Source: a virus
DNA: 54,814 nucleotides
Reading direction: 5' to 3' (one strand)
IMG/VR virus record: IMGVR_UViG_3300033146_000595
Span: 1-54,814 of that record
The notes beneath the pieces were generated by a model. It was not told the DNA's origin and made no database searches. It saw only the letters and a list, made by a program, of their open reading frames with translations. Each line of letters opens with the position of its first letter. Position 1 is the stretch's first letter. A program made the translations under genes and the position numbers. Of this stretch, positions 49,870 to 54,814 are shown in pieces.

Positions 49870-50808
49870 ATGGGCGACGTAAAGATTAGTCTTAGGAAGA
49901 GGGGCGTGAGCGACTTTCTAACAACTGGTGACAGATTGTTACCAGTTACCAAACCAGAATATGTTTTGGGGCTATTGGGACCTGATGGTAAATTAGCGGA
50001 TCAATACGCTCCTGCGACCGCTTTAGAAGGAGCCAATTATATTGGAATTGCCGATCTAAATGAGGTTGGGACGATATCGATCGGTGATTTATATGCTAGT
50101 GAGTTTGGTAGCACGGTGGATCCAAGCACGGCTGGTTCATATTTAAAAGTGACCTCTGCGGGTAACTTGGAAAATAATACCGATCCTGGAGACCATTCGA
50201 TATTTGGTCCTGGTGATGAAGGGGATATTACATTCCCTATACATTTAGAAGTCGGAGATTACATCATACTTAAAAGTGTAAATGCGGGTGGTGAGTGTGA
50301 GTGGGCTATTAGAAATAATAGTTACGAGATAGCCACAGTGGTTAAATATGGTGTTACCAAATTATATGCCGGGATCGATAGTGTATCTGATGTATTGGCG
50401 GCTACCGCTGGTGCTATGAAAACTACGTACGACTTGGCGAACAGTAAAGAAGATGCTATTGGAACTAAAGGTTCGGCATTTAATAAATCGTTTGGTTCAG
50501 GTGCTGGGCAAGTATCTGAGGGTAATCATCGACATGCTAGTTTCGATAGAGCGGCTGGTAATGTAGGCGGTAATGTTATATCAGACATAACAATCACCAA
50601 TGGTGTTGTAACAGCCTTATCATGGGTTAGTATAGGTAGTATAGCATTTTTAGATAATGCGCTTAGCGACATTGATGATGGGATGGTACTGATAGATGAA
50701 CAATCACTTGATGCGAAAAAACAAGGGATGGAATACTATACTACAGTATCGAATGCAGATGGTGGAAACCACAACGCCGGAGACATCGTTGCAGTATTAG
50801 AAGCGTAA
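49870..50808 (+). CDS. Tail fibre/baseplate protein A
   Basis: A 312-residue protein sharing its opening with the next gene (KISLRKRGV vs KISLRKRGA, then DTLYPVT-like) and containing GNHRHASFDRAAGNVGGN, a modular fibre repeat. The middle includes GSYLKVTSAGNLEN and GDYIILKSVNAGG beta segments. It carries the first copy of a 114-base exact repeat (50532-50645). Probably a structural fibre or receptor-binding protein. Confidence 0.65.
   Translation: MGDVKISLRKRGVSDFLTTGDRLLPVTKPEYVLGLLGPDGKLADQYAPATALEGANYIGIADLNEVGTISIGDLYASEFGSTVDPSTAGSYLKVTSAGNLENNTDPGDHSIFGPGDEGDITFPIHLEVGDYIILKSVNAGGECEWAIRNNSYEIATVVKYGVTKLYAGIDSVSDVLAATAGAMKTTYDLANSKEDAIGTKGSAFNKSFGSGAGQVSEGNHRHASFDRAAGNVGGNVISDITITNGVVTALSWVSIGSIAFLDNALSDIDDGMVLIDEQSLDAKKQGMEYYTTVSNADGGNHNAGDIVAVLEA
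50532..50645 (+). repeat. 114-bp exact repeat, copy 1 (fibre module)
   Basis: Identical to 51532-51645, exactly 1000 bases apart. It encodes HASFDRAAGNVGGNVISD... and onward in both fibre genes. This is long enough for homologous recombination between them. Confidence 0.85.
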
Positions 50809-50821
50809 TGGGTGTATAATC

Positions 50822-51652
50822 ATGAGTGTTAAAAAAATTAGTTTAAGAAAAAGAGGAGCGTCTTTTGCCGGGGGAGACACATTATATCCAGTTACAAGTT
50901 GGAATTTTTTAGTGGATAGACCGGCGTCATATAATCCAGCAGCGCATACACATGTTAAAGCCAATATAACCGATTTTCCAACATCGATGCCAGCGAGCGA
51001 TGTTTATGCATGGGCTAAAGCGGCATCAAAACCAGCGTACACGCCTGGTGAAATAGGCACCAAAACATCAGCAGAAATTACAGCAGAAATATCAGCGGCA
51101 ATAAACGCGTTAATTGGTGGGGCTCCTGGAGCTTTAAATACTTTAAACGAGTTAGCTGCTGCTATGGCGGACGATGCAGCATTCGCCGCCACTATTACAT
51201 CGGCTTTAGCCGGTAAGATGAATACATCACACCCTGCTAATAACATAACATCAACCCATTTGTATATGGCAAATGGCGATGGTTTTGTATGGGATGATAC
51301 AGGTAATATAATGTACGTTCGCAAGGATGGTACAGATTATATAATAAGAGATTCTGGGAATTTTGTGGCTGGAGTCGGAGCATCAAATTGGTGTGCGGGC
51401 AATGATAATCGATTAAGTAATGAAAGAAATGCGGCCGATGTGTCTGCATGGGCTAAAGCGGCAGTGAAGCCGAGTTATACATGGTCAGAAATAAACAGCA
51501 AACCATCGACATTTCCACCAGCAACACATCAACATGCTAGTTTCGATAGAGCGGCTGGTAATGTAGGCGGTAATGTTATATCAGACATAACAATCACCAA
51601 TGGTGTTGTAACAGCCTTATCATGGGTTAGTATAGGTAGTATAGCTTTCTAA
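50822..51652 (+). CDS. Tail fibre/baseplate protein B, 5' part
   Basis: A 276-residue protein starting like protein A, with AHTHVKANITDFP, PGALNTLNELAAAMADDAAF and NNRLSNERNAADVSAW-like repeats (here DNRLSNERNAADVSAWAKAA) that are typical of modular phage fibres. The frame stops at TAA 51650, three codons... five bases after the end of the 114-base repeat. In the +1 frame the protein would continue through the 51675 gene. Confidence 0.65.
   Translation: MSVKKISLRKRGASFAGGDTLYPVTSWNFLVDRPASYNPAAHTHVKANITDFPTSMPASDVYAWAKAASKPAYTPGEIGTKTSAEITAEISAAINALIGGAPGALNTLNELAAAMADDAAFAATITSALAGKMNTSHPANNITSTHLYMANGDGFVWDDTGNIMYVRKDGTDYIIRDSGNFVAGVGASNWCAGNDNRLSNERNAADVSAWAKAAVKPSYTWSEINSKPSTFPPATHQHASFDRAAGNVGGNVISDITITNGVVTALSWVSIGSIAF
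51532..51645 (+). repeat. 114-bp exact repeat, copy 2 (fibre module)
   Basis: Second copy of the repeat at 50532-50645. Its end coincides with the point where the host frame stops and the continuing fibre frame shifts by +1. Confidence 0.85.
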
Positions 51653-51674
51653 GAGCTCTGGATTTAACAAAGTA

Positions 51675-51950
51675 ATGGGCACAGGTGCCGGTCAAGTTGC
51701 GGAAGGTAATCACTCACATAGTTTTGATAACTATAATGGATGGGACCTACAAGCAAATGGTGGCACAGTGAATAGAATAACCTCTGGTGAGAACGTGAAC
51801 TTTGTAGAAAGTACTGGTATAGACATAGCGTTATCGGGGGGTACAATTACTATATCACAAAAAGCATCGACTAGTACTGTATTTGGTGGCCTTAAATCAA
51901 GAGTAAGTGGGACTACTTTATATTTACGTAATGATGGAAGTAATGCATAA
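51675..51950 (+). CDS. Tail fibre C-terminal fragment
   Basis: A 91-residue frame with GTGAGQVAEGNHSHSFDNYNG. In the same frame upstream of its ATG the sequence reads SKSSGFNKV, matching GSAFNKSFG before GSGAGQVSEGNHRH in protein A. This indicates it is the continuation of fibre B separated by a frameshift. No good SD precedes the ATG. Its TAA overlaps the next ATG. Confidence 0.55.
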   Translation: MGTGAGQVAEGNHSHSFDNYNGWDLQANGGTVNRITSGENVNFVESTGIDIALSGGTITISQKASTSTVFGGLKSRVSGTTLYLRNDGSNA

Positions 51951-52393
51951 TGGGTTTTAATTTCAACGGATCCGATATGGATGATATATATTTTAATGGT
52001 ACTAAAATGGAAAAAGTGTATTTCAATGGGACATTAAAATTCGAGGAACATGTTGATATAGGATGTTCCCCAAATAGCATTAGTGTTATAGAATCATCAC
52101 CGTATACTACCGCCGAGATTACTTGTGATAAGGCGGGGGATATATACGTTGAAGATAGCAATGGTCCAAACCCAGAGTACCAAATAGAATGGTATAAGAA
52201 TGGAACGGGTCAAGGATACCTAATAGCATGGAATGGTTCCTCATATGATCTCGGTCCAGATACGATAACTGTTGCTGCAGGTGATAAAATTAAATTTAGA
52301 GTCACGGTGGTTGGTGCTTTTGCCGGTTGGCGAATGAGAGATACAGACCCTAGTGGTAATATTATATTTTCGGGATACGTGGAGAAAGTTTAA
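51950..52393 (+). CDS. Tail tip protein with YFNGT repeats
   Basis: A 147-residue protein opening MGFNFNGSDMDDIYFNGT then KMEKVYFNGTLKF, a repeat typical of small phage tail-tip adaptors, followed by a beta-sandwich domain. It overlaps the previous stop. Structural role inferred. Confidence 0.6.
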   Translation: MGFNFNGSDMDDIYFNGTKMEKVYFNGTLKFEEHVDIGCSPNSISVIESSPYTTAEITCDKAGDIYVEDSNGPNPEYQIEWYKNGTGQGYLIAWNGSSYDLGPDTITVAAGDKIKFRVTVVGAFAGWRMRDTDPSGNIIFSGYVEKV

Positions 52394-52394
52394 A

Positions 52395-52949
52395 ATGAGA
52401 AAAATTAAATTCACACTATTAATGTTATTGTGTAATATGGTAGCGTTTGTGCTATACAAGGAGCACTTAATCGGTTATTGGGGCATTGTCGTTATACGAG
52501 GGGAGCTCCGTGATTGGTGGACATTAATGACATATGGATTTTTTCATACTGAACTAAGACATTTAGTGCTGAATATGGCATTCATATTATTATTATCCGG
52601 AGTCTATGAGATAAAAAAAGGAATGTTAAAAACTATAATAATATACTTCACTGGTATAATATCCGGTGGTGTATTTTATATAGTATTAACGGATAGGTGG
52701 TTATTAATGACCCTCGGCGCTAGTGGCGCTTGGTATAGCATACTAGGGGGTTTATTAGCCAGCTCAAATTTATTGAGTAAAAAAGAAATATTGGCTGTGA
52801 TAATATTAACGGTGGCGTGTTTCTACGACACTTTCACAGCAACCAACATAAACGTCACAGCACATGTTACGGCTTTTATAACCGGTATATGTGTGGTGTT
52901 CGTGTTTAATGTATACGAGATAGTAAAGAATAGGAGGTGGCGCAAATGA
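52395..52949 (+). CDS. Rhomboid family intramembrane serine protease
   Basis: Start ATG 52395 with GGAGAAAG upstream. The 184-residue protein has about six membrane spans and all catalytic signatures of the rhomboid fold: FFHTELRHLVLN with His51, His56 and Asn60 (the H-x4-H-x3-N spacing of GlpG), GASGA with Ser110, and AHVTAFITG with His157. Rhomboids cut membrane proteins within or near their spans. It starts one base after the tail-tip gene and overlaps the next baseplate gene by four bases, so it belongs to the late tail operon. Its target is unknown. Confidence 0.88.
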   Translation: MRKIKFTLLMLLCNMVAFVLYKEHLIGYWGIVVIRGELRDWWTLMTYGFFHTELRHLVLNMAFILLLSGVYEIKKGMLKTIIIYFTGIISGGVFYIVLTDRWLLMTLGASGAWYSILGGLLASSNLLSKKEILAVIILTVACFYDTFTATNINVTAHVTAFITGICVVFVFNVYEIVKNRRWRK

Positions 52950-53356
52950 GCGTAGAAACTTATATACCAGGTATTGAAAAAATAGTACATACCGCACGAG
53001 TGGATTTTCTTCGTCGGGGTGCTGCAGATACGGTGTATATGGTGCAGTATGATTCGGTTATACCAGTCATAGGTGTTGAATTATATTCTAGAGGTGCCGT
53101 GTATACATTACCCTCAGATGCACTTTTGGAAGTGAAAGTTCGATGGGGTAAAAAAGATAGTAATATATTCGTTTATAAAACTCTATTGGGGTGTAATGCG
53201 GCGAGAAATATAGTGTATTTGGAAGTTGACGCCGAAATGACGGATAAGGATGGTTTTTTTAATATAGTAATAGAGATGTCTTTTGGTGGTAACAGCAAAG
53301 CTGGTACATCGCCAATTATTATAGTGATAGAACCGAATCCAATTCAGGAGGCATGA
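52946..53356 (+). CDS. Baseplate upper protein-like (BppU N-terminal) A
   Basis: Start ATG 52946 with AGGAGGT. A 136-residue domain: VQYDSVIPVIGVELYSRG, LEVKVRWGKKDSN and a beta-rich end with IIVIEPNPIQ. This is the BppU N-terminal fold that attaches receptor-binding proteins to the baseplate. Here it is a stand-alone domain without a fibre extension. Confidence 0.75.
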   Translation: MSVETYIPGIEKIVHTARVDFLRRGAADTVYMVQYDSVIPVIGVELYSRGAVYTLPSDALLEVKVRWGKKDSNIFVYKTLLGCNAARNIVYLEVDAEMTDKDGFFNIVIEMSFGGNSKAGTSPIIIVIEPNPIQEA

Positions 53357-53360
53357 TGAT

Positions 53361-53936
53361 ATGATAACGTTATATAATCCAGGTGATCTTAAAATAGTAC
53401 ACGTAACAAGTGTTGATTTTATAAAAAGACCACACAAAAAACCAGTACACATAGTTCAATATGATAAGACAATTCCAATCATGAAGGTTAAGTTATATTC
53501 GAACGATATAGAATACGCATTACCAGAGGATATGGATGTGAGGGTTCGATGGGGTAAAGAAGATAATACATTTGTATACAAAGATATTCTAGGGTGTGAT
53601 GACGAGCGTACTAGTATCTATTTTGAAATAGATGAACAAATGTCATATTACGCCGGAATAGTATATCCTATTATCGAATTGAAATTCATTGCCGATGACC
53701 AAGAACATAGGGCTGGGTCAGCGCAAATACCAGTCGTTATAGATCCGAATCCCATATTAGACTCGGATGTAGAATCACAGTCCCAATATTTCGATACATT
53801 ATACATATTAACTAAAGCTAAAATCGAAGCTGAATTAACGGGTGAAATCGATACTCATACACACGCTAGTGATAACACTTGGCGTGGTATAGTGGATGAT
53901 TTAACTAGTTTTAAAAGGATTAATAGATACGATTAA
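53361..53936 (+). CDS. Baseplate upper protein-like (BppU) B, frame-shifted
   Basis: A 191-residue paralogue of the previous protein (VQYDKTIPIMKVKLYS, VRVRWGKEDN, IDPNPILDS), followed by ILTKAKIEAELTG and THTHASD. It ends with an atypical RINRYD. The +1 frame from 53917 gives GLIDTINALLLSDESTLDSL and on to TAG 54115, a typical fibre continuation, so the natural product probably reaches about 251 residues. The break is at TTTTAAAA (53909-53916). Confidence 0.7.
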   Translation: MITLYNPGDLKIVHVTSVDFIKRPHKKPVHIVQYDKTIPIMKVKLYSNDIEYALPEDMDVRVRWGKEDNTFVYKDILGCDDERTSIYFEIDEQMSYYAGIVYPIIELKFIADDQEHRAGSAQIPVVIDPNPILDSDVESQSQYFDTLYILTKAKIEAELTGEIDTHTHASDNTWRGIVDDLTSFKRINRYD

Positions 53937-54117
53937 CGCGTTATTATTAAGCGATGAATCAACCTTAGACTCGTTACAAGAGATAGTGGATTATATAGAA
54001 TTAAATAAAGATACGTTAGATACGTTAAGTATATCTAATATAGCAGGGTTACAAGCAGCATTAGACGCTAAGGTTAATAATGATAGAGTGCGATATGCTT
54101 TAATGCTATCAATGTAG
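53917..54117 (+). pseudogene. Out-of-frame C-terminal part of BppU-like B
   Basis: Open in frame from GGA 53917 to TAG 54115-54117 without a start codon: a helical fibre unit with DSLQEIVDYIELNKDTLDTL and SNIAGLQAALDAKV, a pattern I recall from many phage fibre proteins. One A fewer in the A4 run 53913-53916 would restore a single gene from 53361. Confidence 0.65.
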
Positions 54118-54129
54118 GAGGAGATAATT

Positions 54130-54462
54130 ATGTTAACAGAAAAACATTTAGGAACAGCGCATCCAACGGACACAAACAATTTAACACTATACACAACACC
54201 TGCTTTGACGACTACTATAATTAAATCAATTAGAGTATGCAATACAGCAAGCAGTGATGTAAAGTTTAGAATATTTAGAGTAACAAGTGGTGGGAGTGCA
54301 GGAATAGCTAACGCAGTTTATTATGATATTAACTTACCAGCACATCAATCAATAGGTGATGATGGATTTCTTGTATTAGAAACAGGAGATAGTTTAGTGG
54401 TTCAAGCAGAAGTCGCTAATACTTTAACATTTACATTAAGTGGTGGTGAGATTAGTGGATAG
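54130..54462 (+). CDS. Small tail protein, beta-sandwich type, 110 aa
   Basis: A strong AGGAGGAG site. The product opens LTEKHLGTAHPTDTNNLTLY and continues TIIKSIRVCNTASSDVKFRI, a beta-sandwich pattern often seen in small phage virion or fibre-attached proteins. Role inferred from place. Confidence 0.6.
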   Translation: MLTEKHLGTAHPTDTNNLTLYTTPALTTTIIKSIRVCNTASSDVKFRIFRVTSGGSAGIANAVYYDINLPAHQSIGDDGFLVLETGDSLVVQAEVANTLTFTLSGGEISG

Positions 54463-54691
54463 AATTATAACAATAACTGAAACAAAAGAGATAAACATAT
54501 CAGCGATAGAACGACAAAGAGATGAGTTTATAGAACAAGCAAACTCTATTATGTTGGTAGATATTCCTAATGGATTAAGTGAAGAAGTTGAGGACATCTT
54601 AACGGAAAAAAATAGCGAATTGGAATTAGTTAAAGCAGATTTATTAGACCAAGCAAATACGCTTAATGAAGAAGTGAAATCATATGGCTAA
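54452..54691 (+). CDS. Small coiled-coil protein, 79 aa
   Basis: The likely start is GTG 54452, seven codons... just after GGTGGTGAG and overlapping the previous gene's end by 11 bases; GTG 54440 is also possible. Helical and Glu-rich (ERQRDEFIEQAN, EDILTEKNSELELVKAD). It resembles small chaperone-like proteins between fibre genes. Function unknown. Confidence 0.5.
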   Translation, partial: LVDRIITITETKEINISAIERQRDEFIEQANSIMLVDIPNGLSEEVEDILTEKNSELELVKADLLDQANTLNEEVKSYG

Positions 54692-54814
54692 AACTTTTAG
54701 TATAAGAGAAAGGCCTGTGGGTAATGGTAATGTTCACGCAGTTGCAGTTCCACGAACTCATAAAGGAGCAGCTGGTTCAATGTTAGCAGGGACTTATTAT
54801 TACAGAGTAATTGC
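54684..54814 (+). CDS. Partial tail protein, cut by window end
   Basis: ATG 54684 overlaps the previous stop by eight bases. The visible 43 residues (MAKTFSIRERPVGNGN, then GTYYYRVI) run off the window. Probably a further virion protein; the family cannot be told. Confidence 0.5.
   Translation, partial: MAKTFSIRERPVGNGNVHAVAVPRTHKGAAGSMLAGTYYYRVI

Noticed and set aside
1-54814. tRNA genes, CRISPR arrays, integrase/attachment sites, insertion sequences
   Set aside because: On reading through I found no TTCRA-type tRNA arms with matching stems, no regularly spaced repeats with spacers, and no recombinase or transposase motifs. A dedicated tRNA scan was not possible.

Overview
The window is a contiguous, AT-rich piece of a tailed bacteriophage genome with siphovirus-type morphology. 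Every gene I support lies on the plus strand. The genes have strong AGGAGG-type Shine-Dalgarno (SD) sites and mostly AGA arginine and ATA isoleucine codons. TGA is a real stop: TerL ends on TGA at 32311-32313 and the next gene starts 2 bases later. The virion and membrane-protein families (DUF6353-type proteins, paired tail chaperones, BppU-type baseplate proteins) point to a Bacillota or related low-GC Gram-positive host. I see no integrase, repressor pair, tRNA, rRNA, CRISPR array or insertion sequence. The endolysin must lie outside the window.

Layout. (1) 81-1221: end of a lysis module, with a membrane-anchored coiled coil and an LLH-type holin. (2) 1.3-8.7 kb and 18.8-22.8 kb: many short genes, mostly single-span membrane proteins, often arranged as promoter-like motif, small gene, hairpin terminator. 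Ten copies of a 27-base motif with invariant internal spacing sit just upstream of these genes. (3) 6.6-11.8 kb: a block of DUF6353-like and associated membrane proteins. (4) 11.8-24.3 kb: replication and recombination, including a 1283-residue protein that appears to join a D5/SF3-like helicase, an archaeo-eukaryotic-type primase and a family B DNA polymerase; a likely ssDNA-binding protein; an SF2 helicase; a P-loop protein; a VRR-NUC nuclease; and a Cas4/RecB-like nuclease. A non-coding stretch at 22.85-23.31 kb carries iteron-like 11-bp repeats. (5) 24.3-27.2 kb: a 987-residue protein with a DFDGD motif like the RNA polymerase catalytic centre, several helix-turn-helix (HTH) segments and a phage N-terminal tag. 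(6) 27.5-27.9 kb: non-coding, with a GC-rich candidate cos region and an 18-bp perfect inverted repeat. (7) 27.9-37 kb: TerS, HNH endonuclease, four proteins sharing an HHGIKGQKWGVRRYQN-type tag, TerL, portal, a protease-capsid fusion and head completion genes. (8) 37-54.8 kb: major tail protein, chaperones, tape measure, Dit, Tal, fibre and baseplate genes, with an intact-looking rhomboid intramembrane protease among the fibre genes. The window ends inside a gene.

Working model (inference). The DFDGD protein is encoded beside the packaging genes and starts with a tag reminiscent of the four late tagged proteins. It may therefore be packaged in the head and ejected with the DNA. The motif is confined to the early and middle regions. 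At 19200 and 18864 the SD overlaps or closely follows TATAG, which fits transcription starting at the G of TATAG better than a sigma-type -10 box. The combination of a tagged virion RNA polymerase and a dedicated early promoter class is the most interesting hypothesis here. The rhomboid protease and the helicase-primase-polymerase fusion are the other main points of interest.
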